DNA from: Pseudorasbora parva
Taxonomy: Eukaryota; Chordata; Actinopteri; Cypriniformes; Gobionidae
Length of the DNA stretch: 64,000 nucleotides
Direction: 5' to 3'
Assembly (NCBI RefSeq): GCF_024679245.1
Contig: NC_090178.1
Span: 48,082,925 to 48,146,924 of the forward strand
Part shown: piece after piece, positions 11,419 through 23,465 of the stretch
How positions within the stretch are numbered: the stretch's first letter is position 1
Layout of the letters: the number at the start of each line of letters is the position of its first letter
Notes under the pieces: generated by a model
What the model was told of the DNA's origin: nothing
Seen by the model: only the letters and a program-made list of their open reading frames with translations
The model's database searches: none
Translations under genes and position numbers: made by a program

Positions 11419-11803
11419 GTAAAAAATTATTTAGAAAAAAAGTTACCTGGTTACCTGGTTGAGTTCATTGAAATTAATTTTTTGAGTTAATACAATGAAC
11501 ATTTTTTGAGATTCAACAACCTTTATTAAAATACTATTAAAAGATGTTGTAAGCATATTGGGTAATTGTGTGGTTTATTTCTGATGACGCAGTGAAACAT
11601 GCCAAATAGGGCTATTTTCATGAGTTATCACATTTTTTATGTGGTTCAGATACAATAATATTTTGAGTTTCTATTTATTAAACAAGTGTCCTTCATTGTA
11701 TCAACTCAAATTTTTAATTTCAATAAACTCAAAATTTTAAGGCAGCCAGGTTATTTACTTTTTTAAGTTAAAACAACAAAAACCAACAATAATTTTTTAC
11801 AGT
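11419..11803. mobile_element. MITE with CACTGTAAAAAATTA termini
   Basis: Ends CACTGTAAAAAATTA and TAATTTTTTACAGTG are inverted and flanked by TA-type sequence; the inner parts contain paired motifs such as TTGAGTTAATACAATGAAC and its mirror TTCATTGTATCAACTCAA. Similar CACTGTAAA-ended elements occur at 13622-13921 and 43079-43253. Confidence 0.72.
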
Positions 11804-11913
11804 GTAGTTTTATTTCCCCTTATGTCTTATATGGTTAAAATAGTAGATAATAAGTAAATTTAGTCATTTGTGTGATAAGACATCCTTTTATGCAGAAGAC
11901 TTTCCTTATTGAA

Positions 11914-12029
<116 letters not shown>

Positions 12030-12189
12030 ACCAAATGCCAAAGTGAAAAATCCATGTTAGATGAACATGTCCTATGTATAAACTGTATACGCATGCGCAA
12101 AATGCACATGAGGAAAACAGTGTGGAGATTGACTTGTTAATAAAGTAATATGATAAAATGTCAACCCTGTTGTCTGTGTTCATTTTGCT

Positions 12190-13165
12190 TAAAGGTGTCA
12201 TGAACTGGCTGTTTAATTTTTTTATACTGTTGTCTGAGGTCAACTAATGACGTTTGTGTGGTTTTTACATTCAAAAACATCATAAATAATAAGTAATAGG
12301 CTATTTTCTACACTGGTTTTTAAGGCTCTCTCATGAACGCTGGATGGGCGTTCCGCACTGGAGACTTGGAAGTAAACGCCCACGACTAGGATTGGAGAAG
12401 ATTTGCATATTTAATGAGCTTCAGATCCGCTGTCAGTTCAGTTCACATGAGGGAGGAATTAATTTGAAAGCGGCACCCGGATGATTCTCTCACAAGGCTC
12501 GTAAACGTCTTTATCTAACAAACACGATGATTTATTTCTAATCCACCCACAATTGATTGGAATATTATTTCTGTATTACATGGCCACACAATCTGTGGAT
12601 ATAAGCGTGAACGCGCACGCCCAGAACAAGAAAATATTATTTCTGCCGCCAGGCCAACGTTTTCTTTGCCCGTCTGGAAAACACACAGCTACTACTATTA
12701 CATATAAAAAAGACGTTTTAGGCACAACATTGTGTCTGCAAATCCAGCACTTGAGACTTTTTTACTAATGATTCCGCACTGAAATGAAGCGATCACACAG
12801 ACGGTCTTCCCCGAGCTGGAACTTCATTAAAAATAAATGAAGTATCACACATTCCTAATATTATTATCTGAAGGAAGCATATGCAGCAACTGTGTTCTTC
12901 CACAATATCTTGCTATCTTCTTCGACGTGTTTATTGCTGCTGGCTAGTGTGATCCCATGAGTCGGTGGGCGGGGCTACTGATTTACACATGCTTATTATT
13001 CTGTAGAGGCGTGTTTCGCCACTAGATGACGTCAGGATGAAGCACACGATCGTTTTCTGGCCAAAGCTTTTCTTTGACTAACAAGGAAGTTTTCAGCTCT
13101 GAAACTTAGCGGATAATCTTATATTACCATACCTTATATATCAAAAGCTCAAGGGATAGTATATT
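12190..13165 (+). mobile_element. dispersed repeat, copy B
   Basis: Begins TTAAAGGTGTCATGAACTGG. The part from 12413 onward matches 1-835. It contains a CATGAGTCGGTGGGCGGGG segment and ends before the MITE at 13170. The right terminus was not found as an inverted copy of the left. Confidence 0.6.
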
Positions 13166-13169
13166 TTTC

Positions 13170-13505
13170 GGTTACACTTTATTTCAAAAGTCCAGTTTAA
13201 ACATTCTACTAACTGTAAGTAACTTTGCAACTACATGTCAGCTAACTCTCATTAGTGTATTTGTCAGTAGACTGGTAGGTTACGGTTAGGTGTTAGGGTT
13301 CGGGTTAGTAGAATAAGTTGAATTGTAGTTGCCAATTTACTTATAGTCAGTAGAATATCTGTTGGGGGACCAATAAAATAAAGTTTTAGTAAACATTAAT
13401 CAGAAAGTCTACAAATACTCTAATGACAGTTAGTTGACATGTAGTTGCAAAGTTACTTATAGTTAGTAAAATGTCTAAAGTGGCCTATCAAAATAAAGTG
13501 TTACC
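13170..13505. mobile_element. palindromic hAT-type MITE (GGTTACACTTTATTT ends)
   Basis: Ends GGTTACACTTTATTTCAAAA and CAAAATAAAGTGTTACC are inverted; inner GTAGTTGCAAAGTTACTTA mirrors TAAGTAACTTTGCAACTAC. Flanks TATTTTTC (13162-13169) and TATTTTTT (13506-13513) are an 8-bp duplication with one mismatch. The centre has telomere-like GTTAGGGTTCGGGTTAG. Confidence 0.8.
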
Positions 13506-13621
13506 TATTTTTTAATTCATAATACATTCATGTTTTTAGTCAGTTTTGTCCTTTGGGACAGTGATAAATAAACAATTGTTACTACAATTTAAAATATTTA
13601 ATTGGACCAACCTCACAGTTT

Positions 13622-13921
13622 CACTGTAAAAACAAAAATCTAGTGACTGGTTACATCTAAATTTTTAGTTGGCCAAATTTAATGTCTGTGATTTAAATTG
13701 TATCAATTCAGAAATTCAATTTGGCCAACTGAAAAAAATGAGAAGTGACCAGTCATTAGACAATGTAAATAAAAAATGTTCATTGGTTCAACACATTATT
13801 TCAAATCGAGCCCATGTTAACAGACAGTTGCCACAATGGATACAATAAAATTTACAGAAATTTAATTTGACCAATTGAAAAATTTAGATGTGATCAGTCA
13901 CTAGAAAATGTTGCAATTTTA
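13622..13921. mobile_element. foldback MITE with CTAGTGACTGGT arms
   Basis: Left arm TAGTGACTGGTTACATCTAA is mirrored at the right by TTAGATGTGATCAGTCACTA; an inner pair (TTGGCCAACTG and CAGTTGGCC-like) is also present. The left end carries CACTGTAAAAAC. No coding. Confidence 0.65.
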
Positions 13922-15112
13922 CACACTGCTCTCAGATAACTGAAAATGGGCAAGCAGTAATCCACCTGTCACTCAAAGTGGACACGCCCTTAATTATGAA
14001 GAACTTTAAGACTTAATATAATTGAAACTAATAAGTTATAAATAATAATTAAAAATCACCCCCTTACAGTTGTAATGAAGGGCGAAATTAGGTCAAATAC
14101 AGATACAGACCAAAACCACAATTTTTACCAGGCTGTAAACGTGTTTTTCTGCTGTAAAGTTGGGCATTTTAACATGGAGTTCAATGAGATTCTGCTCCTT
14201 TGAGGAATTGCAGTTTAAGTCACGTTCGTATTGGCTTCAAGAGAAACTGGGGGAGGTTTCCGCTTGGCTGAAACTAGTAAAAAAAAAAAAAACACTTATG
14301 TGGCGCGGGCCAGCCGTCGCATTGCGCCGGGTGTATGATAGGGTCGTAGATTGCTGTTATAATCTCTGATGGAGATGCATCTCAGTAGAGAGGCTCAGGA
14401 AAACAAATAAAACCCTTGAAACCTCTTAAACACAAAGGCACCAATAACTCCACCTCAGAGGCCCTAAAGTAATAATATATTATAAACTCAATGGACAGCA
14501 CTGTAATAAAGTTTAGCAAATAAACATTGAAGACATTTTATTTGTGCTGACATTTAGTAGAGGGTACACGCTTTATAAATGAATACTGGAGGCATGTTGC
14601 CTCCGCCTTCTGACAAATAACTATGAACCAATGTATAACATTACAAACTGCCAAGGTAGCTGAAATTCAACAACGGTGAGAGGAAAATTGCATCAATTTG
14701 ATTCCAACAGCAACCATTCATTTTAAATTGACCAATTAACATTATCAGCTACGCAGTCATTTTTCTCCTCAGAAGAAGACACGATTCCGGCCAGCGTTCC
14801 CTGAAGGTACATTCCTCCAGTTAAATAATTAGCTGGTATTTCTTTGTCAGTGTTGCTCATGCGGGACTAAAACCATTTCATGGGAAAGGAAAGAAATCTC
14901 ACTCTCAAAATGCCACTGACACGGCATGAATTAACTTTTAGCATTTCAGAAATCTAAACTGTAATTACAAATTACAAATAAATCTGGAACAAATGCCATT
15001 CACACACCTCCTCTACACCCAAACCTCCAACACACATTTGACATAATCAAAGGAGATGCAAATATTCTCAGTATTAAGTGAAACCATGATCATTTTGCTC
15101 TTTGTATATAAA
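13922..15112. other. unassigned
   Basis: 13960-14390 looks transposon-like (a GTGGCGCGGGCCAGCCGTCG patch after an A-run), but no pair of ends or second copy was found. Nothing recognised from 14400 to 15112. Confidence 0.35.
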
Positions 15113-15231
15113 CAGTGGATATAAAAGTCTACACTGCTGTTAAAACAGAAGGTTTTTGTGATGTAAAAGGTGAAACAATGATAAATCATATGAACAATTT
15201 TTAATGTTTACATTGCTGACATTACAATATC

Positions 15232-15785
15232 TATTTCCCTGCCAGTGTTTTTAAAAAGAATTGCCAGCCACTGGTAGCCTTTTTGATAATTTTCACAAAA
15301 AAGGTCACGGTCCTCAGAATATTTTGTTGTATGAATATCTGAACATGCAATATCTCAAAAAGAACGAACAGAGCCTCTGCTTTTAAACAAACAAACACGT
15401 TTCATTTCAGCTCGATGCATTGTTTGTTTTATCAACACTTGCATCTGGGTAAGTTTTATTAAAAATATTCATTCTGAGCAAAAATCTAAGAAAAACATGT
15501 TTTTGTCAAAGACTAAATATGGAACAGATTCAGATTGATGGAGTCCATCAACACCCCCAAAGCTTCACAGTCCTGTAGCTTGTCCTGGGTCCACATTTCA
15601 TTCAGTTACATTAGACAGTTTGGTTTCATTAGCTGTTTAATGTTGATGATTGTAATATTTTACACATACATCTACTATATTGCTTATTTTTTCCTGTGTT
15701 TTGATCAGGAGATGCTGTACTCTTTCAGAAGATGTGTAATATATCTACGCCCATATACCATATAACAGGGAAAACATGGAAAGCT
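15232..15785. mobile_element. repeat X, copy 2 (inverted relative to copy 1)
   Basis: Begins TTTCCCTGCCAG and matches the reverse complement of 7461-8313. It lacks the foldback MITE found in copy 1; the uninterrupted junction reads TAAAATATTACAATCATC on the reverse strand. The right end is not sharply defined and passes into a short tandem repeat at 15833. Confidence 0.68.
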
Positions 15786-15832
15786 TGAATGTTGAGTTTA
15801 TTCTCACAAATATTCACAAATTCTCTGGAATA

Positions 15833-15962
15833 TTCTCACAAATAACAGCAAATTCTGTGTATGGCGGGAAAGTGTTTTCTCACAGATAACGGGAAATTAA
15901 GTGTTTGGCAGGAAAACGTTTTCTCAAAAATAATGGAAAATTCCGAATTTGGCGGGAAAGTG
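15833..15962. repeat. three 43-bp tandem units with E2F-like motifs
   Basis: Three diverged units, each TTCTCA(C/A)A(A/G)ATAA... ending TTTGGCGGGAAAGTG or a variant. The third unit has TTTGGCGGGAAA, a full match to the E2F consensus; the first has TATGGCGGGAAA and the second TTTGGCAGGAAA. Confidence 0.7.
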
Positions 15963-16247
15963 TTTGTAATAAAGTTCGTAGATTGGAAGGAAGGAGGCGG
16001 GAACCACCGAACGTTTAACAACTTTTATTAAATAAACAAAACGAAAGTAAACCGTGGGCAGCCCCTCACGGACGACTGCCCACACACACATAACAAACCA
16101 TAAACAAAACTCAACGTAAAATCCACCGGTGTGGATCGGTGTGTCGCGCAGCTGGTACTCATTAACACTCGTCACCGGCCCGCTCTCGCGGTCCCTCGCC
16201 CCACTGCTTGCCACAGTGTTTATGTCAAATTGCATCAGAGTTCACAC

Positions 16248-17265
16248 TAGGGATGGCTCGATACCACAGTTTTGGCTTCGGTACGGTACCACAATCTACC
16301 GATATTAAATCGATACCATGCGGTCTGATATTGGCGCGGGTGTATTGTGCGAGAATGAGTACAATTATGCACGTTTTGAGTTTATAAAGTGGGAAATTAC
16401 CACAAATGTAACAAATTTGAATATTTGAAATGTTTAATAGTAAATTAATCAACAAAGATTATCACATCAAATCAGTGATTTAAAAACTTTCTTGTGAGAA
16501 ATAATTTCAGCAAAAATCTCTCAAAATGAGCTAATTGCTTCTGGCTTCAAAAGACATCGCACTACACTAAAGAAATCTGCGTGCTCCGAATGCAACATTT
16601 TCACGTTTGTTTCGGGATGGATAACGGAACATGCAAGCGATTTTATTGTATTTCGTAATAACTGTTACATGGTATAGGAGCTTAGAGCTCGCACGTTCCA
16701 AATTAAGTTTCCTTAAACAGTCAAATACACAAAATTATTTAAAAGTGTCCGTCTTTAGTGAGTATTCACATAAACAGTCGGTTATGTCTTACGCAAATGT
16801 AAATAGTGCAATAGTATGCGTCCAAATATTATAAGATCTATGTCATTGGTTGAAACGAACGCTGGAGATTTTGTGATATTATAAAATAAATGTCTAAATG
16901 AGATGGTTTGAATGATCACTGACCTGTCGATCTCTTAAGAAGTCTTAAAGAAAGGATAGTGACAGATGCTTCTTGGCTAGGTTTGATGGTTCTTCATCAG
17001 TTTTATAAACAAAGTCATTACAAATGTCACTTCGACTCCTCTCTTTATTAATTCGTTTTGAGCATCTTGAGTGAGATTCAACTGCTTTATCCATTTTGTT
17101 CGTCTATGTTGTTGCCAGTTTCGCATCAGTTTGGGTAGCGCACTGCCACCTAGCGGTGAACCTCAGAAAAGCCGCATTTACCTAAATGTGCAAAATCATT
17201 ATGTACTACCATTTGAAATAAAATATACCAGTATTTTTGGAGTACCGGTATACCGTGCATTCCTA
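16248..17265. mobile_element. hAT-type element with TAGGGATGG termini
   Basis: Ends TAGGGATGGCTCGATACC and GGTATACCGTGCATTCCTA are inverted. Flanks GTTCACAC and ATTCACAC are an 8-bp duplication with one mismatch. It is inserted in the Tc1-like element. No intact transposase; a frame at 16631-16834 is not convincing. Confidence 0.82.
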
Positions 17266-17479
17266 ATTCACACCCTTTTATATTTGAGTTCAGAATGAAC
17301 ATCAAACTTGTGTAAAATCATACACACCTCCACATTAACTCCAAATATCTCACCTGTTCCTGTCATTAAAAGAGTTGCAGCTCTTTCCGAGAAGTGTTGG
17401 TTGATCCCGACATTGATGTGCAGTATTCTCTATCTGTCTGGGCTATGAGACACAAGTATTTTATGACTAAACAAAACAT

Positions 17480-17900
17480 CCAAGCCAAACATATCCAGTC
17501 TCTTAAAAGCATCTGATGAGACCAATATTGAACCAGTTTGGCCAAAACTGTAAAAGATGATCATTGGAAGAACAACATTCCCTCGGTGAAGCATTGCAGC
17601 ATCACACTTTTGGCTGCTTTTCTTCAGATGGAACTGGGGCTTTAGTGAATTATGAATGGCTCCAAGTACCAGTTGATTTTGGCACAGAACCTTCTGGCCT
17701 AGAAAGCTGAAAATTAAGATAACTTCCACCTTTCAACATGACAATGATCCAAAACACACATGTAAATCAGCAAAAGAAGGGCTTCCGCAAAGAAAGATGA
17801 ATGTTTTGGAACAGACCTGAATCCTGTAGAAGAGGACAGAGCTCCGGAGACGCCCTCGCAGTTTAACAGATCTGGAACGTGTTTGCAAAGAAGATTAAGA
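17480..17900 (+). pseudogene. Tc1/mariner transposase remnant
   Basis: Tc1-type DDE motifs can be followed in order but in shifting frames. At about 17508-17550 a SDETNIEPVWPK segment corresponds to the DET block of Tc1 transposases. At 17731-17760 FQHDNDPKHT matches the block holding the second catalytic Asp. At 17815-17832 DLNPVE matches the DLNPIE block that holds the catalytic Glu. The spacer between the last two blocks is shortened, stops are present, and the DNA-binding N-terminus is not found. It is dead. Confidence 0.8.
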
Positions 17901-18399
17901 AAATATTCCCAAGTCAAGATGTGCCAAGTCTTCTGTCCAAACCAGACCGAGTGCTGTAATGAAATCAAACAGAGCTTGAATTAATTATTAGTTTGGGGGT
18001 GTACACTTATGCAGTAAGTTTTTATTTTATTTTTATTTTTTTCTCTGAAATGTGTCACTTTGGTTTTCATTGGCATCACTTGTACATTTTTACATAAAAA
18101 TTGCAAAAAGTCCTTATATGATTTATCTTTGTGTCATGTTTACATCACACAAACTTGTATCCACTGTGAAACAATGTAAAGAGCTCAGAAAATACAGTGA
18201 ATGATCTCTATTATTTTACTAGAATTGTATCAGATCTTATCACAACAAAGATTTTTCTTCATTAATTGTGAGATTGGGCGAAGCAAAAAACTTTGAAATG
18301 CTGTTTTCACATGGATCATTAAACAAAAATGTCAATCAAGCTTATGTAACAGAGGCCAGCTAGTAGTAGTTGCTGTGCGAGTAAACCTCACTCCTCTGA

Positions 18400-18520
18400 C
18401 CTCAAGAGACGCTCTAGTGACTGACACTAGAGGGCGTGGCCTTTAGCCTCCTTGTTAGCGCATCCAACTCTCATGCCGGTGGACCCGGGTTCGAGTCCCG
18501 GCCTGAACAGTAGGGGTTAC
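18400..18520 (+). mobile_element. tRNA-derived SINE head
   Basis: Contains a perfect Pol III B box GGTTCGAGTCC within a 5-bp T-stem (CCGGG and CCCGG), preceded about 45 bp upstream by an A-box-like TTAGCCTCCTTGTTAGCGC. No acceptor stem or anticodon stem with a sensible anticodon can be drawn, so a functional tRNA gene is unlikely. Upstream ACTAGAGGGCGTGGCC and downstream sequence give no clear SINE tail. Confidence 0.55.
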
Positions 18521-18561
18521 ACTTATATTGAATCAAATATAGCTATGTCTTTAAAATATGT

Positions 18562-18827
18562 GGTCACACTTTAGTTTAGGGTCCACTTCTCACTATTAAC
18601 TATGATTTTTGCCGTAATAAACTCCTAATCACTGCTTATTAATAGTTAGTAAGGTAGTTGTTAAGTATGAGTATTGGGTGATTAAGGGATGTAGAATATG
18701 ATCATGCAGAATAAAGCATTCATATGTGCTTTATAATTATTAATAAACTGCCAATATCCTAAAAATATGTAAGATAATAAGACACTAGTTTATAGTGAGA
18801 ACTGAACCCTAAAATAAAGTTTTAGAA
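18562..18827 (+). mobile_element. TTAGTTTAGGGTCC-type MITE, copy 1
   Basis: Left end GGTCACACTTTAGTTTAGGG, right end with AACCCTAAAATAAAG. Flanks AAATATGT and AAATATGG (8 bp, one mismatch). The core GAATATGATCATGCAGAATAA is shared with copies at 20750-20997 and 55865-56058, with fragments at 8748-8860 and 59303-59372. Confidence 0.75.
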
Positions 18828-19229
18828 AAATATGGTTATATTTATTACAGTATATTACAGTCTGTTTCTCTCTTAAAATGCTTTTGTTTTTTGTTTTTTT
18901 TGTTTTTTTTTGGGGGGGGGGGGGTCTGATTGTTTCTTCCTCTCTGCTTGTCAACCCTGTAATGCTGTGATATTTCTATTCTATACAATACAGTTTTGAT
19001 CTTTCTGGCATCATATGTAGGAGACATTACAGAAATGTTCAGTACTGAGGTATGTTTGTACAGTCTTTATCAGTTTTTTACCAAATCTAAACATACATTG
19101 TCCTCATCAGGCTCAGTACTGCAGGGGACAAAAACTGTGTTTATCAATTTTTTTTTACGTCACAAAATATGTTCTTGGGACAAACCACAAGAGTATTGAT
19201 TGTTAAAAAAGTGGTGTGATATTTGTTAT

Positions 19230-19866
19230 TTAAAGGTATAGTTCACCCAATAATGAAAATGTGATGTTTATCTGCTTACCCCCAGGGCATCCAAGATATA
19301 GGTGTCTTTATTTCTTTAATAGAACATGAATTAGGATGTTTACTCCAACCGTTGCAGTCTGCCAGTCGTATAATGCATGTGAATGGTGTGTAATTCTATA
19401 AGAGTAAAAAAAACTAAACAAAAAACATGCATAGACAAATCCACATTAAACCCTGCGGCTCGTGACGACACATTGACGTCTTAAGACACAAAATGATTGG
19501 TTTGTGCAAGAAACCGAACAGTATTTATATCATTTTTATCATATCATTCTTACTGAAAGTGATCGTGCACTGAATACTGCTGGACATAGTGGCGTATTAG
19601 AGCTACACAATGATATACAATACTGTACGGTTTCTTGCACAAACAAATCATTTTATGTCTTAAGACGTCAATGTGTCGTCACGAGCCGCAGGGATTATAT
19701 GGCTTTGTCTGTGCATGTATTTTACTCTCATAAATTGTGTTGCCATTCACATGCATTATGACTGGCGGACTGCAACGGTTGAAGTAAAGTCACCTATAAC
19801 ATGGATGCCCTGGGGGTAAGCAGATAAACAAAAACATTTTAATTTTTGGGCGGGTTTAGTCCTTAT
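19230..19866. mobile_element. large foldback element (TTAAAGGTATAGTTCACCC end)
   Basis: The left arm, with motifs CTTACCCCCAGGGCATCCA, AACCGTTGCAGTC and CTCGTGACGACACATTGACG, is mirrored in order on the right (CGTCAATGTGTCGTCACGAG, GACTGCAACGGTT, TGGATGCCCTGGGGGTAAG). The two arms are about 250 bp each around a loop near 19540. The left end starts TTAAAGG; the right end has mutated to GTTTAGTCCTTA. Probably a TTAA-target MITE. Confidence 0.8.
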
Positions 19867-20131
19867 TCCACATGTGATAAAGTAGAGCTCTGTGGCAGAC
19901 GTCGCAGATGTTAGAATGAAAAAAAAAGTTGACGTAAGAAAGTAACTTTTTTTACTTTGTTTATTTTTTAATGAGAATATCTGTTTTGTAGTCAAACTCA
20001 TCAAATTTAAATTATGTTTATTGTGTGTCTGTGAAGATATTTTTCATGCCTGTTGTTAGGGCTAATGTTTTAGCTGTTAGCTGTAAGGTGAGCTAGTTCA
20101 TGGCTACAAGACATGGGGTTAGTTGTAACAG

Positions 20132-20178
<47 letters not shown>

Positions 20179-20749
20179 TTCAAGTGTTCAATTTCAATAT
20201 TTTACTATTGCCAATGATATGACTGACAGTAACAAACATGCTTACACACACAATTACAATGACTGAGAGTGACAAACACACTGAGACTGAGTGACACACA
20301 AACCAGTTATATTGAAAAGTCAGTGTTGAATAAAAAGCTTTCAATATTTTTTTGTTGTTGTTGTCATAATCATTATTTCATTATGTTACATATCATCATA
20401 AAGTAACATCTCACCCCAGGGTCTGTTACATCTAACCCAGACGGTGGGGTGAATTGTAACATTTCTCTCCTCGTGTTTAAAAATAAACCATGCATGTTCT
20501 GTTTGTATTGCAAATATAATAGTTATCTCATTTAATAGCAGACACTTGTATCTAGTTTGAATCACATTTTGAACACACTGGCCTAAAAGCACTCTAAGAT
20601 ATAGACAGAAAGGTCAAAAATGTCACAGCCATCCACGGTCTCCCCCTACTACTAGAATTTACTGAACTATTCAAATTATTCAGGAATTATTCAAAAGTTA
20701 CTGTAATCAGTTTTGCAATTTTGCTATATTATATTGGTATTTCTATTGG
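19867..20749. other. unassigned, with TAACA-rich segments
   Basis: Apart from a (CA)n run, this holds patches such as GGGGTTAGTTGTAACA (about 20115) and GGTGGGGTGAATTGTAACA (about 20445) that look like one decayed repeat family. No ends or coding were found. Confidence 0.35.
20132..20176. repeat. (CA)n microsatellite
   Basis: About 40 bp of CA dinucleotides ending CGCACACG. Confidence 0.95.
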
Positions 20750-20997
20750 TACCATTTTAGTATGTAGAACACATATTCCCTATTAACTACAGCTCCTAAT
20801 ATAAAATAAGCTCCTAATTACTGCTTATTAATAGTTAGTAAGGTAGTGGTTAAGTTTAGGTATTAGGATGTAGAATATGATCATGCAGAATAAGGCATTA
20901 ATATGTGCTTCATAAGTCCTGATAAACAGCCTATGTCCTAGAAATATGCATACTAATAAGACTAGTCAATAGAGAGAATTGGACCCTAAACTAAACT
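20750..20997 (+). mobile_element. TTAGTTTAGGGTCC-type MITE, copy 2
   Basis: Shares TAATAGTTAGTAAGGTAGT and GAATATGATCATGCAGAATAA with 18562-18827 and ends GGACCCTAAACTAAACTG. The left end is degraded. Confidence 0.68.
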
Positions 20998-21000
20998 GTC

Positions 21001-22533
21001 AGTAGTTTCAAATAAACAATAATAATTCCTGACATTTTAAGGCTGAGATGTCGCTGTTTCCTGAGAATTACTGAACTGCAGCGCTGAGGATAAATACAGA
21101 GAGCTTACTGAAAATCGCCCTTTTTAAGACCTGCTTCGAGGCGTCTGTAGTTTCGCTTTTGATTGCATCGCAATTCTCAGAGCACTGAAAATTAGGCTAA
21201 CGTGGAGCGAGAATAAGCAATCAAAGTGGCACTACAGTCGTGCTCTACCACAGTCGTGAAGCTTTCAGATCCTGCTGCGTCCCATTGCCACTGCTCACTC
21301 AATCCACCTGCCCTACAGAGCCGCACTTCCACCCCTCGCCTCTAGAGATCACTGTGGCACTGTCGGTGTGGAGCGCAGTCTGCTGTCAGTCAGGCCGGAT
21401 CCGCACACACTGATAGCGCACAGCACACTTGAATGCCTCATTTCATTCCAATCCTGCTCGGGTTCTGGAGCCCTGCTCATCATCTTATCTCCAACTGGGT
21501 GAAAGTTTACTTTTGACGTTCTCTGGACATCCTGAACAAAGAGAGTCATATGGCATCTTCAGCTATTCGATTTCAATTTAAAAATGCTGAAAAACTCAAA
21601 ATGACCTCTAGATGGAAAAGATATCCTCTCTTTTACTCGAAAATCACAAAGTATATGATTTTAATTGAAGCATTCGCCTCGGATTGCACCATTCTCAGCT
21701 CAAGGATTTGAGAAACGTTATTGTTTGTGCAAATACATCAGAATCCTTACATTGGAAATTGTCGCAATCATTGCAAATGTCATCGCTGCACTTCAGCCAC
21801 TGAAAATGTCATGTTACAGAGCTAAAGTGACACTTCAGGGGAAAAAAAGAAGAAAAAAATCATCATTTGAAGGTCACATTTATCATTATGGAGAGTTTCC
21901 CACTGTAATATTTGGCTGTGTAGTTTCACTTCATCTCACATGCTGTACAAGTGAAGCATGAATATAGTCGGCTCGCCAAAGCTACTGTTGTGGTGCACGT
22001 CTGACCCGCGAGCAGTTTGCTTGCCAACAGATGAAGATTGTGTGTGGATGAATCTCACAAAAGCATATCCAGATCACGTTTAACACTAAAGTAAAACATA
22101 ATAATAATAATAATTTTTCTTATTTTTATTAATGGTTCTATTTTGCATAAAGTAAAGGAAGCTTGTATTTTTAGGGCGTCGCATTGCAATAGGACTATAT
22201 TGCATCCCAAATTTCCCTATATTCTACACCGAAATAAGACACAGATTTCATATATGTCCAGAGACACCAGGGCTTAAATCATGCTAATCAGGCATTTTGG
22301 GAGACACAACACGTGAATTGGGGAGGAAATTAAACATCAGTATTCCTATGAAATGTTAGATATTATTATGAAAATGTTGCTAATTACAACACATTGATAT
22401 GCATATTACATACATTGTATAGATACATTATATATAATGGGAAAACCCACTTACATTTTACACACACATTGGATAAAGCAAAATGATATATCAAATAATT
22501 ATGTTATATCTTTCATAAGATAGTTAAGTGGTG

Positions 22534-22538
<5 letters not shown>
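21001..22538. other. apparently single-copy stretch
   Basis: About 1.5 kb without a recognised repeat; 21100-21560 is less AT-rich than its surroundings. The longest frames (66 codons at 21349-21549 minus, 98 codons at 21665-21961 plus) show no family signature. This is one of the few places where host regulatory or exonic sequence could hide, but I see no direct evidence. Confidence 0.35.

Positions 22539-22610
<72 letters not shown>
22539..22610. repeat. (TA)n microsatellite
   Basis: About 72 bp of TA dinucleotides directly abutting the BED MITE. A short TA run resumes at 23449, so the MITE inserted into a TA repeat. Confidence 0.95.
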
Positions 22611-22614
<4 letters not shown>

Positions 22615-23448
22615 GCCGGGACTTTAACGCGTTAATTAAGATTAATTAACTACGGGACTTTAACGTGTTAATTAATTACGCAAAAAAACAAACAAAAAAA
22701 AAACAGATTTTTAATCACACTTATTTTTGCACCGCGGAACGTTTTTCAATGAATGAGTTTCAACGGACCGATTATACTGGAACACCAACTAGCGCTCACG
22801 AGTCATGACAACAACAAACCAGTGTGAACATGAACGAAGAAGCTGATGAGACCGCTTTGCTTGGCCCCGTGGATGGGAAATTTTGTTTTAAAAAACGAAA
22901 GGATGGAAGCGTCGACAAGAGCATGGTTGTGTGCAAGCTATACAACAGGAGTGTCCAAAGTCGGTCCTGGAGGGCCACTGTCCTGCAGAGTTTAGCTCCA
23001 GCTTGCCTCAACACACTGCTAAAGTTTCTAGTATGCCTAATAAGACCTTAATCAGCTGGTACAGGTGTGTTTAATTGGGATTAGAGCTAAACTCAGCAGG
23101 ACAGTGGCCCTCCAGCAGCAGGATTGGACACCCCTGCAATACAACAAGGAATTTGCATATCACCGCAGCACATCGAGCCTCAAATATCACAAATATGCTT
23201 TTGCTAAACATAATGGCAAACATTGCACTGGTCTGCTGGACTGAAATAAATAAACTATATTTTGTTGATTAAGCTTATGTATTCAGTCAGTATTCAATGG
23301 TATGCTAAAAATCCTTATGAAAAATTACTTCTTATTGTTCTCAGGTCAAATATTTATATGCAATTAAAATGCGATTAATTTCTATTAATTAATTACAAAG
23401 CCTCTAATTAATTAGATTTTTTTTTTTTTTTATCGAGTCCCGGCCCTA
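22611..23448 (+). mobile_element. BED-finger hAT MITE, copy 2 (with Angel insertion)
   Basis: Ends AAGGGCCGGGACT and AGTCCCGGCCCTA, same orientation as copy 1. The BED-finger start codon is at 22830; the frame is broken after Leu-Tyr-Asn by an Angel element at 22946-23136 and resumes at about 23147. The Cys-to-Tyr change in the finger is the same as in the other copies. The target is the TA microsatellite, so the 8-bp duplication cannot be delimited. Confidence 0.88.
22946..23136. mobile_element. Angel-type palindromic MITE nested in the BED MITE
   Basis: Ends CAGGAGTGTCC and GGACACCCCTG; arms contain CCTGGAGGGCCACTGTCCTG and the mirrored CAGGACAGTGGCCCTCCAG. Flanks CTATACAA (22938-22945) and CAATACAA (23137-23144) are an 8-bp duplication of the sequence that is single in copy 1. 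The insertion point is the same as in copy 3. Confidence 0.88.
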
Positions 23449-23465
23449 ATATATATATATATATT

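Larger units (their letters stand above)
15113..18166 (+). mobile_element. degenerate Tc1-like transposon, twice interrupted
   Basis: Left end CAGTGGATATAAAAGTCTAC and right end ACTTGTATCCACTG are inverted, and both arms go on to GTGATGTAAA and GATAAATCATAT. Transposase debris lies at 17480-17900 on the plus strand. A repeat X copy (15232-15785) and a hAT element (16248-17265) appear to sit inside, so much of the 3-kb span is foreign. The element is inactive: stops, frameshifts and missing segments are evident. Confidence 0.68.

Noticed and set aside
18400..18520. Functional tRNA gene
   Set aside because: The B box and T-stem are good, but no acceptor or anticodon stem can be formed; better explained as a SINE head.
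21349..21549. Minus-strand 66-codon frame as an exon
   Set aside because: No splice-site pair or family motif; left as single-copy sequence of unknown function.
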